Origin: Alphaproteobacteria bacterium
Lineage (GTDB): Bacteria; Pseudomonadota; Alphaproteobacteria; UBA11222
DNA: 35,258 nt
Direction: 5' to 3'
NCBI GenBank assembly: GCA_023252275.1
Contig: JAHHGO010000006.1
Coordinates: 1-35,258, forward strand
Shown: positions 24,627 to 33,221 of the stretch, piece by piece
Numbering within the stretch: the stretch's first letter is position 1
Layout of the letters: every line of letters starts with the position of its first letter
Notes under the pieces: generated by a model
Databases searched by the model: none
What the model was told of the DNA's origin: nothing
What the model saw: the letters and a program-made list of their open reading frames with translations, nothing else
Position numbers and translations under genes: made by a program

Positions 24627-25421
24627 CTACACCGCCACCTTGGCGGCAATCAGCGGATGCGGGTCATATCCAACCAGTTCGAAATCTTCATAGCGGAAAG
24701 CGAAAATATCCCTCACCGCCGGATTAAGCCGCATCACCGGCAGGGCGCGCGGCGCGCGGGTCAATTGCAGATCAGCCTGTTCCAGATGGTTCAGATATAA
24801 ATGCGCATCGCCCAGCGTGTGCACAAATTCGCCGGGCTGCAAATCGCACACCTGCGCCACCATCAGCGTCAGCAGCGCATAGGACGCAATATTAAATGGC
24901 ACACCCAGAAATATATCGGCGCTGCGCTGATAAAGCTGGCAGGACAATTTGCTCCCGGCGACGTAAAACTGAAACAGGCAATGGCAGGGCGGCAGCCGCA
25001 TGCGATCCACATCGGCGACATTCCAGGCGCTGACCAGCAGCCGCCGGGAATCGGGATTGGTTTTGATATCCTGGATCAGTTTGGCGATCTGGTCGATATG
25101 CCCGCCATCCGGCATGGGCCAGGACCGCCACTGATAGCCATAGACCGGCCCCAGTTCGCCATCCGCATCCGCCCATTCATCCCAGATCGTCACGCCATTT
25201 TCGCGCAGATAGCCGACATTGGTGCTGCCTGTCAGGAACCATAGCAATTCGTGAATGATGCTTTTCAAATGCACCCGCTTGGTGGTCAGCAGCGGAAACC
25301 CCCTGCTCAGATCAAAGCGCATCTGATGGCCGAAAATACTGCGCGTGCCGGTGCCGGTGCGGTCGGTCTTTTGCGCGCCTTGGCCGCGCACCTGGCGCAT
25401 CAGATCAAGATAGGGCTGCAT
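24627..25421 (-). CDS. thyA: Thymidylate synthase
   Basis: ThyA methylates dUMP to dTMP with methylene-tetrahydrofolate. The 264-aa length is the E. coli-type size. Features are [31 protein letters not shown] (about 22-52), the catalytic Cys in [15 protein letters not shown] (about 146), and [27 protein letters not shown] (about 165-191). The pairing thyA-folA in that order is very common, because ThyA consumes the folate that FolA restores. Confidence 0.97.
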   Translation of the reverse strand: MQPYLDLMRQVRGQGAQKTDRTGTGTRSIFGHQMRFDLSRGFPLLTTKRVHLKSIIHELLWFLTGSTNVGYLRENGVTIWDEWADADGELGPVYGYQWRSWPMPDGGHIDQIAKLIQDIKTNPDSRRLLVSAWNVADVDRMRLPPCHCLFQFYVAGSKLSCQLYQRSADIFLGVPFNIASYALLTLMVAQVCDLQPGEFVHTLGDAHLYLNHLEQADLQLTRAPRALPVMRLNPAVRDIFAFRYEDFELVGYDPHPLIAAKVAV

Positions 25422-25543
25422 CTGCGGGCTTTCTGTTTTTCCGGGGCCGACTCATGGCGCATTGTAGCGCAAAACATTGGCAATTGAAGCCTGCTCCGCA
25501 AAGGCATAGGCTGTGTCCAAAGCAATAAAGCCGGGGATGCGCC

Positions 25544-26026
25544 ATGACGGAAAAATATGAACTGAGTGATCTGGTAGATGATCTGGATACCAGCAGGCAG
25601 CCGCGCTGGGTGATCGCGCATTTGCGCGCCTATCTGGAAAGCGGCGGCAAACAAGGCCATCTGTTTGACGCCGGCGCGGGCAATAGCCCGCTGCCCACGC
25701 TGCTGCTGACGACGCGGGGCCGTAAATCCGGCAAGAAACGCATGTCGCCGCTGGTTTATGGCGTGTTTGAGGGAAACCATATTATTGTGGGCTCCAAGGG
25801 TGGCGCCGAGACCCATACCGGCTGGTATTTCAACCTGCTGGAGCATCCCGACGCTGAAATTCAGGTCGGAACCACGCATTACAAGGTGCGGGCGCGGATT
25901 GCGTCCGGTCCGGAACGGGCCAGAATATGGGCGCATATGCTGACGGTGTTTCCCACCTATGGCGACTATCAAAAAAAGACCGATCGGGAAATCCCGGTAT
26001 TTGTGCTGGAAAACCAGCCCGCATAA
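25544..26026 (+). CDS. Ddn-like nitroreductase family protein (deazaflavin-type), copy 1
   Basis: A 160-aa split-beta-barrel protein of the Ddn/Rv3547 type (nitroreductase family deazaflavin-dependent oxidoreductases, DUF385). Family motifs: TLLLTTRGRKSGKKRMSPLVYG (about 50-71), HIIVGSKGGAETHTGWYFNLLEHPDAEIQVG (about 77-107; SKGG is part of the F420 phosphate site in Ddn), VRARIASGPERARIWAHML, and a C-terminal TDREIPVFVLE. In actinobacteria these bind F420 or flavin. Whether this proteobacterium makes F420 cannot be told. The next gene is a close paralogue in tandem. Confidence 0.85.
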   Translation: MTEKYELSDLVDDLDTSRQPRWVIAHLRAYLESGGKQGHLFDAGAGNSPLPTLLLTTRGRKSGKKRMSPLVYGVFEGNHIIVGSKGGAETHTGWYFNLLEHPDAEIQVGTTHYKVRARIASGPERARIWAHMLTVFPTYGDYQKKTDREIPVFVLENQPA

Positions 26027-26057
26027 TAAACGGGGCTCAGTCTAACAGGAGGAAGAA

Positions 26058-26543
26058 ATGGCGGATAAATTCGATCTCAGCAAGTTGGTCAGCGATCTGG
26101 ATTCGGGCAAGGTGCCGGTCTGGATTCAGGAGCATCTGCGTATCTATCTGGAAAGCGGCGGCAAGCAGGGCCATATGTGGGACGCCAGCATTGCCGGCGA
26201 AGGGCTGGGGCCGACGCCCACTTTGCTGCTGAGCACGGTGGGGCGCAAAACCGGCCAGACGCGCATCATGCCGCTGATTTATGGTAAAGTGGATGGCAAC
26301 CATATTGTCATCGGCTCCAAGGGCGGTTCGGAAAATCACGCCGCCTGGTATTTCAACCTGCTGGCCAATCCGGTGGCCCAGGTTCAGGTGGCGACCGAGA
26401 AATTCACCGCCCGGGCGCGCATCGCCACCGGCGCGGAACGGGCGAAAATCTGGGCGCATATGCTGAGCGTCTATCCGCCCTATCAGGACTATCAGAACCG
26501 CACCTCGCGGGAAATTCCCGTGGTGGTGCTGGAAAAGCAGTAA
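26058..26543 (+). CDS. Ddn-like nitroreductase family protein (deazaflavin-type), copy 2
   Basis: A second 161-aa Ddn-like protein 31 bases after the first, preceded by AGGAGGAAG as a strong ribosome site. It keeps the same motifs: TLLLSTVGRKTGQTRIMPLIYG, HIVIGSKGGSENHAAWYFNLLANPVAQVQV, ARARIATGAERAKIWAHMLSVYPPYQDYQNRTSREIPVVVLE. By eye more than half the residues match copy 1, with conserved length, so this is a tandem duplication that has diverged. It reads directly toward ssrA, which has its own promoter. Confidence 0.85.
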   Translation: MADKFDLSKLVSDLDSGKVPVWIQEHLRIYLESGGKQGHMWDASIAGEGLGPTPTLLLSTVGRKTGQTRIMPLIYGKVDGNHIVIGSKGGSENHAAWYFNLLANPVAQVQVATEKFTARARIATGAERAKIWAHMLSVYPPYQDYQNRTSREIPVVVLEKQ

Positions 26544-26560
26544 ATGCGGGCCGATTAACA

Positions 26561-26588
26561 TTGAAATTTAACCCGTAATCGCCATATT
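26561..26588 (+). promoter_or_regulatory. Likely promoter of ssrA
   Basis: TTGAAA (26561-26566) and CATATT (26583-26588) are spaced by 16 bases directly before the GGGGGG where the tmRNA precursor appears to begin. The match is moderate, but position and spacing fit a sigma-70 promoter. Confidence 0.45.
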
Positions 26589-26589
26589 A

Positions 26590-26938
26590 GGGGGGCTGGG
26601 CAACCAGCTATGGCGATAAACAGACGTGCAATAAGCGTATCGGACCCGGGGGCGGTACCCGGCGTCTCCACCATTCTCCTTCCGGCCCTTCTCCTTGTGA
26701 GCGGGCCGGGCCAAAGGAAACAGCTTTCCGGATCAGGGCTTATGCCCCTTCCGGTGCGGTATGGGGACGAAATAGGCTCGACGGTCGTGTAAAGACGTAA
26801 ACTTCGCCCGGTATGGTACCACCGTTATCGGGCTAGTTCCTTAAGTGCGAACGACAACCATGAGGGTTTGGCCCTCGCTGCTGCCTAGTCTAACTAGGTA
26901 AGCGCGGCCCGGAGGGCGCCGAGCAACAGAAGCCCTCC
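26590..26938 (+). ncRNA. ssrA: Circularly permuted tmRNA (ssrA), two-piece alphaproteobacterial type
   Basis: tmRNA rescues stalled ribosomes and adds a degradation tag. The acceptor piece comes first and ends at 26673: GGACCCGGGGGCGGTACCCGGCGTCTCC-A-CCA, with T-arm and encoded CCA. An intervening segment (26674-26762) should be excised. The coding piece begins at 26763 with GGGGACGAAATAGGCTCGACGG. GGGGACG (26763-26769) and CGTCTCC (26663-26669) form the 7-bp acceptor stem across the two pieces. The tag frame 26847-26888 encodes ANDNHEGLALAAA and stop; with the charged alanine this is 14 residues, the same length as the Caulobacter tag. The stop lies in a CCTAGT/ACTAGG hairpin. GGAGGGC/GCCCTCC (26911-26938) closes the 3' end. 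Outer boundaries are approximate. Confidence 0.93.
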
Positions 26939-26945
26939 ACCTTTT
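26911..26945 (+). terminator. Hairpin at the 3' end of ssrA, likely terminator
   Basis: GGAGGGC (26911-26917) pairs with GCCCTCC (26932-26938) over a 14-base loop and is followed by ACCTTTTCCCC. The T-run is short. The same 3' strand could alternatively pair with GGGGGGCT at 26590-26597. Confidence 0.45.
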
Positions 26946-27053
26946 CCCCTTCCCCGCTTTCTTCGCCTGATTTCCAAAAACAAAATCAATCCGCGCTTTG
27001 ATTTACAGCGCCCCCGATTTACAATGCCGCGAAAATAAATCAGAGGGGCGCGC

Positions 27054-27551
27054 GTGAACAAAGGGTCCATTGATTATCAGGCGCTGGTGCAGGAAGCGCT
27101 GCGCGGCGTTGTGCGCGGCGCGCTGAAACTGGTGGAAAAAGACGGCCGCCTGCCCGGCGCGCATCATTTCTATATTGCCTTTCACACCAGGCATCCGGGG
27201 GTCATTGTGTCGGAGGCCATTCTGGCGCGCTATCCGCATGAAATGACCATCGTGCTGCAACATCAGTTCTGGGATCTGAAAGTCGGCGAAGAAGATTTTC
27301 AGGTCACGCTGAGCTTCAATAATGTGCCGGAAAAACTCATTATTCCCTTCGCGGCGGTCAAGAACTTTTTTGACCCCAGCACCAAGTTCGGCCTGCAATT
27401 CACCGTGGCCGGAATGGAAGCGCCGCCCGCGCGCGTGCTGGAAACGCCGGGCAAACCGGCCCAGCCCGCGGCAGAGGCGCCAACGGACGGCAAGGATGCG
27501 CCCCGCAAACCGGGCGAAATTGTCAGCCTCGATCAATTCCGCAAAAAATGA
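27054..27551 (+). CDS. sspB: ClpXP adaptor protein SspB (alpha-type)
   Basis: SspB binds tmRNA-tagged proteins and delivers them to ClpXP. The GTG start at 27054 is preceded by GAGGGG and gives VNKGSIDYQALVQEALRGVVRGALKLV (165 aa). The core includes HHFYIAFHTRHPGVIVSEAILARYPHEMTIVLQHQFWDLKV (about 40-82) and the beta segment FQVTLSFNNVPEKLIIPFAAVKNFFDPSTKFGLQF (about 84-118). A proline/alanine linker leads to the ClpX-binding tail GEIVSLDQFRKK. The gene lies 115 bp after ssrA, next to the RNA whose tag it reads, and before fumC, its usual alphaproteobacterial neighbour. Confidence 0.93.
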   Translation: MNKGSIDYQALVQEALRGVVRGALKLVEKDGRLPGAHHFYIAFHTRHPGVIVSEAILARYPHEMTIVLQHQFWDLKVGEEDFQVTLSFNNVPEKLIIPFAAVKNFFDPSTKFGLQFTVAGMEAPPARVLETPGKPAQPAAEAPTDGKDAPRKPGEIVSLDQFRKK

Positions 27552-27553
27552 CC

Positions 27554-27585
27554 CGCGTTTAATCAGAGACGCGTTTAATCAGAGA
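27554..27585 (+). repeat. Perfect 16-bp tandem repeat between sspB and fumC
   Basis: CGCGTTTAATCAGAGA occurs twice with no spacer (27554-27569 and 27570-27585). The second copy ends in the purine stretch just before the fumC start, so the repeat duplicates the likely ribosome-binding purine tract. Confidence 0.9.
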
Positions 27586-27593
27586 GAAAAATC

Positions 27594-29000
27594 ATGGCCA
27601 AAAAACCATCGGCAAAGACCCGCGCCGAAACCGATACATTCGGCAAAATTGATGTTCCCGCCGATAAATATTGGGGCGCGCAAACCCAGCGCAGCATCGA
27701 AAATTTCAAGATCGGCTGGGAACGCATGCCGGAACCGGTGGTGCATGGCCTTGCGGTGCTCAAACGCGCCGCCGCCACGGTCAATGTGAAACTGGGCGAT
27801 CTCGACAAGAAAATCGGCAACGCCATTGTTCAGGCGGCGGATGAAATTCAGTCCGGCAAACTGGACGGAAATTTTCCGCTGGTGGTGTGGCAGACAGGCT
27901 CGGGCACGCAGTCCAACATGAATGTCAATGAAGTGCTGTCAAACCGCGCCATCGAAATTCTGGGCGGCGTGAAGGGCTCGAAAAAACCCGTGCACCCGAA
28001 CGATCATTGCAATATGGGGCAGTCGTCGAATGACAGCTATCCCACCGCCATGCATATTGCGGCGGTCACCGAAATCACCTGCAATCTGATTCCCGCACTT
28101 GAATATCTGCACAAGGCGCTGGAGGCGAAATCAAAAGCCTGGGCGAAAATCATCAAGATCGGCCGCACCCATACCCAGGACGCGACGCCGCTGACCCTGG
28201 GCCAGGAATTTTCCGGCTACGCCAAGCAGGTGGAATATGGCGTCAAGCGCGTCAAGGGCGTCTTGCCGCGGCTGAGCGAACTGGCGCAGGGCGGCACCGC
28301 GGTGGGCACCGGGCTGAATGCGCGCAAGGGCTTTGATAAGCTGATCGCCGCCGAGATCGCCAAAATCACCAAATTGCCGTTCGTCACCGCGCCCAATAAA
28401 TTCGAGGCGCTGGCCGCGCATGATGCGGTGGTCGAGGCGCATGGCGCGCTGAATACGGTTGCGGTCAGCCTGATGAAAATCGCCAATGATATAAGGCTGC
28501 TGGGTTCGGGGCCGCGCAGCGGGCTGGGCGAATTGTCGCTGCCGGAAAATGAACCGGGTTCCTCGATCATGCCGGGCAAGGTCAATCCGACCCAGTGCGA
28601 AGCGCTGACTATGGTGTGCGCGCAGGTGATGGGTAACCAGACCACGGTTTCGATTGCCGGATCGAACGGGCATTTCGAACTGAATGTGTTCAAGCCGGTG
28701 ATGATTTATAATCTGCTGCAATCCATCCGCCTGCTGGGCGACAGCGCCATCAGCTTTGCCGATAATTGCGTCAAGGGTATTGTCGCCAACGAAGCCAATA
28801 TCAAGGCGCTGATGGGGCGCTCCCTGATGCTGGTGACGGCGCTGGCGCCGAAGATTGGTTACGACAATGCCGCCAGGGTGGCCAAGACCGCGCATAAAAA
28901 TGGCACTACCCTGAAACAGGAAGCCGTGCGTATGGGGCTGGTGACGGAGAAGGAGTTCGATGCGCTGGTGCGGCCCGAGGACATGATCGGCCCGAAATAA
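27594..29000 (+). CDS. fumC: Class II fumarate hydratase FumC
   Basis: FumC interconverts fumarate and malate in the TCA cycle. It needs no iron-sulfur cluster and is a homotetramer. The 468-aa size is normal. Motifs include [18 protein letters not shown] (about 22), [21 protein letters not shown] (about 100-120), [24 protein letters not shown] (about 133), [20 protein letters not shown] (about 187) and the superfamily signature [16 protein letters not shown] (about 322). The C-terminal domain ends [13 protein letters not shown]. The purine tract AGAGAGAAAAA upstream is a weak ribosome site. Confidence 0.97.
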   Translation: MAKKPSAKTRAETDTFGKIDVPADKYWGAQTQRSIENFKIGWERMPEPVVHGLAVLKRAAATVNVKLGDLDKKIGNAIVQAADEIQSGKLDGNFPLVVWQTGSGTQSNMNVNEVLSNRAIEILGGVKGSKKPVHPNDHCNMGQSSNDSYPTAMHIAAVTEITCNLIPALEYLHKALEAKSKAWAKIIKIGRTHTQDATPLTLGQEFSGYAKQVEYGVKRVKGVLPRLSELAQGGTAVGTGLNARKGFDKLIAAEIAKITKLPFVTAPNKFEALAAHDAVVEAHGALNTVAVSLMKIANDIRLLGSGPRSGLGELSLPENEPGSSIMPGKVNPTQCEALTMVCAQVMGNQTTVSIAGSNGHFELNVFKPVMIYNLLQSIRLLGDSAISFADNCVKGIVANEANIKALMGRSLMLVTALAPKIGYDNAARVAKTAHKNGTTLKQEAVRMGLVTEKEFDALVRPEDMIGPK

Positions 29001-29041
29001 ACGGTATCATTTGGGGGCGCGGCCTCGATTAACATAAATTT

Positions 29042-29173
29042 GTCATTCCGGACGTTAGGCGAGCTTGAAAACCACAGGTTTTCGGGTGGCGAGACTTACG
29101 ATCCGGAATCCAGGAGTCTCACGGGAAGGCATTTATTTGTGGCTCCTGGACCCCGGATCAAGTCCGGGGTGAC
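29042..29173. repeat. Intergenic dispersed palindrome, GTCATTCCGGA...TCCGGGGTGAC type
   Basis: The gap between fumC and the RHH gene (29001-29216) contains no gene but this repeat. Outer arms are GTCATTCCGGA and TCCGGGGTGAC. The right arm has CCCCGGATCAAGTCCGGGG. The left arm is longer and contains an internal hairpin GAAAACC-ACA-GGTTTTC (29067-29083). The core 29110-29149 (CCAGGAGTCTCACGG...TTTGTGGCTCCTGG) is the reverse complement of the core in the repeat at 9963-10063, with changes. Elements with such arms are common between genes in alphaproteobacteria. Confidence 0.8.
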
Positions 29174-29216
29174 ACCGTATGTGTGGCGGGCATTGTGCCC
29201 CAAGCTATCTCAGTAG

Positions 29217-29480
29217 ATGCCAGCAGCTTCCACCATCCCCGTCAAGCGATCTGTCACCATTGCCGGGCATCGCACCAGCATTTCGCTGGAGCCGGAATTT
29301 TGGGATGCGCTGCGGGAAATTTCCGCCGCGCAAAACAAATCCGTCAACGGATTAATATCGGAAATCGACGCCGCCCGTCCCGATGACGGCCGCCTGGCGG
29401 GCGGCCTGTCCAGCGCCATTCGCGGTTATGTTCTGGCCTGGTACCGCAACAGGACCCAAATCCTTGCGGCGGATGATTGA
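29217..29480 (+). CDS. Ribbon-helix-helix domain protein
   Basis: An 87-aa small protein. VKRSVTIAGHRTSISLEPEFWDALREISAAQNKSVNGLISEID (about 9-51) is a ribbon-helix-helix of the RHH_4 type: the strand HRTSISL, then two helices. Proteins of this kind often follow sspB-fumC in alphaproteobacteria. DNA binding is likely by fold, but target and role are unknown. No toxin gene lies next to it, so it is probably not an antitoxin. No strong ribosome site is seen before the ATG. Confidence 0.8.
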   Translation: MPAASTIPVKRSVTIAGHRTSISLEPEFWDALREISAAQNKSVNGLISEIDAARPDDGRLAGGLSSAIRGYVLAWYRNRTQILAADD

Positions 29481-29511
29481 CGCGGGGCCTGCGCCCGGTT
29501 AAACCCGAAGC

Positions 29512-30693
29512 ATGACCACGCCCCCTGATCCCATCACTTTGTCGGCGGAACTGATCCGCTGCCCCAGCGTCACCCCTGCCGATGCGGGCGGACTGGGCGT
29601 GCTGCAAAGCGCGCTGGCGCGGCTGGGCTTTGCCTGTACGCGCCTGCCCTTTGCGCAGCCGGGCACGCCCGATGTCGATAATCTCTATGCCCGCTATGGC
29701 GATGGCGCGCCCAATTTCTGCTTTGCCGGGCATATGGATGTGGTGCCGCCCGGCGATCCGGCGGCGTGGGCGTCGGACCCGTTCGCGCCGCGCATGGAGG
29801 GCGGCATTCTTTATGGGCGCGGGGCCGCGGATATGAAATGCGCCATTGCCGCCTTTGTGACCGCTGCCGGGCGGATTATCCGGGCGCAGGGCGCCAAGCT
29901 GCCCGGATCAATCAGCCTGTTGATCACCGGCGATGAAGAAGGCCCGGCTATTAATGGCACGGTGCGGATGCTGGACTGGCTCAGGGCCAATCATCAGAAA
30001 CTGGATCATTGTCTGGTTGGCGAGCCGACCAGCGCCGCCACGCTGGGCGATATGGTCAAGATCGGGCGGCGCGGCAGCCTGAACGTCACCCTGACATTTC
30101 TGGGCGCGCAGGGCCATGTCGCCTATCCGCATCAGGCCGATAATCCGATCCCGCGCCTGATCGCGGCGCTCAGCCACCTTCAGGCGCATGTGCTGGATAA
30201 TGGCAATGAACATTTTCAGGCGTCAAATCTTGAAGTGACCAGCGTCGATGTGGGCAATATGGCCACCAATGTCATTCCGGGTCAGGCGGTGGCGCGGCTC
30301 AATATCCGTTTTAATGACATGCACAGTTCCAAAAGCCTTATCGCCTGGATCCGGCAGGAATGTGAAACTGTAACAGCGCGGCTGGGCGGGGATTACCGGA
30401 TGGAGGCGAGCGTGACCGGCGAGGCTTTTCTGACGCCGCCCGGGCCGTTCAGCGCGCTGGTCGCCAACGCCATTGCGGGCGTCACCGGCGCGCCGCCGGA
30501 ACTTTCAACGACGGGCGGCACCTCGGATGCGCGCTTTATCAAGGATCATTGCCCGGTGGTGGAGTTCGGCCTGGTCGGCCTGAGCCAGCACAAGGTGGAT
30601 GAACATACCGCCATTGCGGATGTGCACCGGCTGGCGGATATTTATGAGGCGGTGTTGCGCGCCTATTTCGCCGCGCCCCCGGTGCGCGCATGA
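29512..30693 (+). CDS. dapE: Succinyl-diaminopimelate desuccinylase DapE
   Basis: DapE hydrolyses N-succinyl-LL-diaminopimelate to LL-DAP for lysine and peptidoglycan synthesis, with two zinc ions. The 393-aa M20-family protein starts [27 protein letters not shown]. Zinc and catalytic motifs are [12 protein letters not shown] (about 72), [17 protein letters not shown] (about 102), [14 protein letters not shown] (about 139, catalytic Glu pair) and LVGEPTSA (about 169). The C-terminal [22 protein letters not shown] is typical. The stop overlaps murI by four bases, joining two wall-precursor genes. Confidence 0.95.
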   Translation: MTTPPDPITLSAELIRCPSVTPADAGGLGVLQSALARLGFACTRLPFAQPGTPDVDNLYARYGDGAPNFCFAGHMDVVPPGDPAAWASDPFAPRMEGGILYGRGAADMKCAIAAFVTAAGRIIRAQGAKLPGSISLLITGDEEGPAINGTVRMLDWLRANHQKLDHCLVGEPTSAATLGDMVKIGRRGSLNVTLTFLGAQGHVAYPHQADNPIPRLIAALSHLQAHVLDNGNEHFQASNLEVTSVDVGNMATNVIPGQAVARLNIRFNDMHSSKSLIAWIRQECETVTARLGGDYRMEASVTGEAFLTPPGPFSALVANAIAGVTGAPPELSTTGGTSDARFIKDHCPVVEFGLVGLSQHKVDEHTAIADVHRLADIYEAVLRAYFAAPPVRA

Positions 30694-31514
30694 GCGATGC
30701 GCGACCCATCGGCGTATTTGATTCCGGCATTGGCGGGCTGACCGTGTTGCGCGCGCTTCGTGCGCGGATGCCGGCGGAAAATTTTGTCTATCTGGGCGAT
30801 ACGGCGCGGCTGCCTTATGGCACCAAAAGCGCGGAAACCGTGACCGCCTATGCGTTGCAGGCGTCAAAGCTGCTGGTGCGCTGGGGCGGGGTCAAGCTGG
30901 TGGTGATCGCCTGCAATACGGCGTCATCGGTGGCGCTGGGGCCGCTATCGGCGGGGCTGGCCCCCGTGCCGCTGATCGGCGTGGTGGAGCCGGGCGCGCG
31001 CGCAGGCGTCAGCGCCAGCCGCAACGGCCATGTGGCCGTCATCGCCACCGAAGGCACGGTGCGCGGCGGCGCCTATGTGCGCGCCATTCACGCCATCAAA
31101 CCGGAACTGAAGGTCAGCCAGATTGCCTGCACCTTGTTCGTGGCGCTGGCCGAAGAAGGCTGGATCGACGGCCCCATCGTGCAGGAGGCGGCAAAGCGCT
31201 ATCTCGATCCGCTGTTTGGCGGCAAGCAGGCGGCGGCGCCCGATACGCTGGTGCTGGGCTGTACGCATTTTCCGCTATTGGCGCCGGCCATTTCCGCATT
31301 GCTGGGGCCAAAGGTGCAATTGGTTGACAGCGCCGCAACCACCGCCGAAGCCGTGGCGCTGGAACTGGCGGCGAATAATCTTCTGTGTACAGATAAAAAT
31401 AATGGCCGCGTCAGTTTCATGGTCACGGATTCGCCCGAACGCTTTGTCCGCGTCGGGCCGGTATTTTTCGGCGCGCCCATAACATCCGGAGATGTCGAAA
31501 CGATTGATCTTTAG
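30690..31514 (+). CDS. murI: Glutamate racemase MurI
   Basis: MurI makes D-glutamate for peptidoglycan. The 274-aa protein starts [49 protein letters not shown]. The two catalytic cysteines are in [12 protein letters not shown] (about 74) and [12 protein letters not shown] (about 190). It starts in an ATGA overlap with dapE. It ends eight bases before the convergent truA stop, with no clear terminator hairpin between. Confidence 0.95.
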   Translation: MSDARPIGVFDSGIGGLTVLRALRARMPAENFVYLGDTARLPYGTKSAETVTAYALQASKLLVRWGGVKLVVIACNTASSVALGPLSAGLAPVPLIGVVEPGARAGVSASRNGHVAVIATEGTVRGGAYVRAIHAIKPELKVSQIACTLFVALAEEGWIDGPIVQEAAKRYLDPLFGGKQAAAPDTLVLGCTHFPLLAPAISALLGPKVQLVDSAATTAEAVALELAANNLLCTDKNNGRVSFMVTDSPERFVRVGPVFFGAPITSGDVETIDL

Positions 31515-31522
31515 ACGGATTA

Positions 31523-32269
31523 TTATTCCGGATAATCCACGCGCGTCAGATATAATCCGTCCGGCGGCGCGACCGGGCCGCAGGCGGACCGATCACGCGC
31601 CGCCAATATTTGCGCCAGTCTTTCCGGGGGCCATTTGCCATCGCCAACCAGTTTCAGGCTGCCGGTGATGGAGCGTATCTGATGATGCAGAAATGAACGC
31701 GCCTCTGCCTCCACAAGTATAAGCTCGCCTTCGCGGCGCACCTGCAAGCGATCGAGTGTTTTTACCGGCGATGCGGCCTGGCATTCCGCCGCGCGAAAGG
31801 TGGTGAAATCATGCCGCCCCATCAGATGCTGCGCCGCCTCATGCATGGCGTCGGCGTCAAGCGGGCGCGGCACATGCCACACCAGCCCGCGCAGCAAAGC
31901 GGGCGGCGCGCGGCGGTCCAATAGCTGATAGCGGTAGCTGCGTTTAATGGCGTCAAAGCGCGCATGAAATTCGGGCACGGCATGTTCCGCCCGTAAAATG
32001 CTGATGGGCGCGGGGCGCAGATGCGCGTTCAGCGCATCGCGCAGCGTGTCCGTCGTGGCGGATTTTTCCAGATCGAAATGCGCCACCTGGCCCAGCGCAT
32101 GTACGCCCGCATCGGTGCGTCCCGCCGCATGCAGGTTCGCGCGTTCGCCGCAAAAGGCGAAAATCGCGTCCTCGATCGCGCCCTGCACCGACGCGCCATT
32201 ATCCTGCCGCTGCCAGCCGGCAAATGGTCCGCCATTATATTCGATCAATAATTTGAAGCGGCTAGTCAA
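31523..32269 (-). CDS. truA: tRNA pseudouridine(38-40) synthase TruA
   Basis: TruA makes pseudouridine at positions 38-40 of the tRNA anticodon arm. The track ORF starts at an ATG 35 codons upstream inside fmt, giving residues unlike the family. The expected N-terminus, [25 protein letters not shown], begins at TTG 32269, which overlaps the fmt stop (TTGACTAG). I therefore call a TTG start and 248 aa. The catalytic Asp is in [19 protein letters not shown] (about 49). Other motifs are [29 protein letters not shown] and [22 protein letters not shown]. It closes the def-fmt-truA operon. Confidence 0.92.
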   Translation of the reverse strand: MTSRFKLLIEYNGGPFAGWQRQDNGASVQGAIEDAIFAFCGERANLHAAGRTDAGVHALGQVAHFDLEKSATTDTLRDALNAHLRPAPISILRAEHAVPEFHARFDAIKRSYRYQLLDRRAPPALLRGLVWHVPRPLDADAMHEAAQHLMGRHDFTTFRAAECQAASPVKTLDRLQVRREGELILVEAEARSFLHHQIRSITGSLKLVGDGKWPPERLAQILAARDRSACGPVAPPDGLYLTRVDYPE

Positions 32270-33191
32270 GGCGCGTTCCCGGCGGCAGGGCAAAGCCGCG
32301 CAGAAAGGATTGCGCGTCCGCCGGAGCCTTGCCTTCGCGCTGGACTTGCAGAATTTGCAGTGCGCCCGCGCCACAGGCCACCGTCAGGCCCGGCGCATCC
32401 AGAACCGTGCCCGGTGTCCCGCTGCCCGCCGCCGGAATGGCGCGTATAATCTTTATACGGATGGCTTGGACGCCCTGTCGCGCCGTAAACCATGCGCCGG
32501 GGGCGGGCGTCAGCCCGCGAATATGGCAATCCAGTTCGCGCGCGCTGCGCCGCCAGTCGATGCGGGCCTCATCCTTGCTGATTTTGGCGGCATAGGTGAC
32601 GCCCGCTTCCGGCTGAAGCATAGGCTGCAATTTGCCCGCCGCGATTTTTTCCAGCGCCGCCACCATCTGCGTTGCGCCAAGCTGGCTCAGCCTTTCATGC
32701 AGCGTTGCCGATGTGTCATCGGCGCGAATGGGCTCAATCGCCACCAGCAGCATTGGCCCGGTATCGAGCCCCGCATCCATCTGCATGATGGTGACGCCGG
32801 TCTCGGTATCGCCCGCCATGATAGCGCGCTGAATGGGGGCCGCGCCCCGCCAGCGCGGCAACAGCGAGGCATGCACATTAAAACAGCCCAGCTGGGGGGC
32901 CTGCAAAATCGCCAGCGGCAATATCAGGCCATAAGCCACCACAATGGCCGCATCCAGTTCGAGCGCGCGAAAGGCCTCCTGATCGGCGGGGTCTTTCAGG
33001 CGCGCGGGGGTTCGCACCGGCAGCCCCTGCGCCTCGGCAAACTGATGCACCGGGGATAAGGTTGGCTTCATCCCGCGTCCGCTTTTGCGCGGCGGCTGGC
33101 TATAGACCGCCGCGACCTCGTGCCCCGCAGCCAGCAGCGCGCGCAGGCAGGGCACGGAAAATTCAGGGGTTCCCATAAAGGCCAGGCGCAT
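32262..33191 (-). CDS. fmt: Methionyl-tRNA formyltransferase Fmt
   Basis: Fmt formylates initiator methionyl-tRNA. The 309-aa protein begins [40 protein letters not shown]. The folate-binding and catalytic region is [46 protein letters not shown] (about 105-150) with the Asn-His-Asp triad of the family. The C-terminal OB-like domain follows ([22 protein letters not shown]). It follows def by 30 bases and overlaps truA by eight. Confidence 0.96.
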   Translation of the reverse strand: MRLAFMGTPEFSVPCLRALLAAGHEVAAVYSQPPRKSGRGMKPTLSPVHQFAEAQGLPVRTPARLKDPADQEAFRALELDAAIVVAYGLILPLAILQAPQLGCFNVHASLLPRWRGAAPIQRAIMAGDTETGVTIMQMDAGLDTGPMLLVAIEPIRADDTSATLHERLSQLGATQMVAALEKIAAGKLQPMLQPEAGVTYAAKISKDEARIDWRRSARELDCHIRGLTPAPGAWFTARQGVQAIRIKIIRAIPAAGSGTPGTVLDAPGLTVACGAGALQILQVQREGKAPADAQSFLRGFALPPGTRLD

Positions 33192-33221
33192 GGATGATGT
33201 TCCGGTTTATGGACGCGTAAT

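Noticed and set aside
26610-26792. 60-aa ORF in the ssrA region
   Set aside because: It lies within the acceptor piece and spacer of tmRNA, whose RNA features are specific.
26590-26938. GGGGGGCT (26590-26597) pairing with AGCCCTCC (26931-26938) as an essential tmRNA helix
   Set aside because: The pairing is possible, but the same 3' strand forms a local hairpin with GGAGGGC. I cannot decide between them by eye, so it is not annotated as a separate feature.
29217-29480. RHH protein as an antitoxin of a toxin-antitoxin pair
   Set aside because: No small toxin-like ORF overlaps or adjoins it, and the sspB-fumC-RHH arrangement is an ordinary one in this class.
31998-33059. 353-aa plus-strand ORF over truA and fmt
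   Set aside because: Antisense to two conserved genes with intact catalytic motifs.
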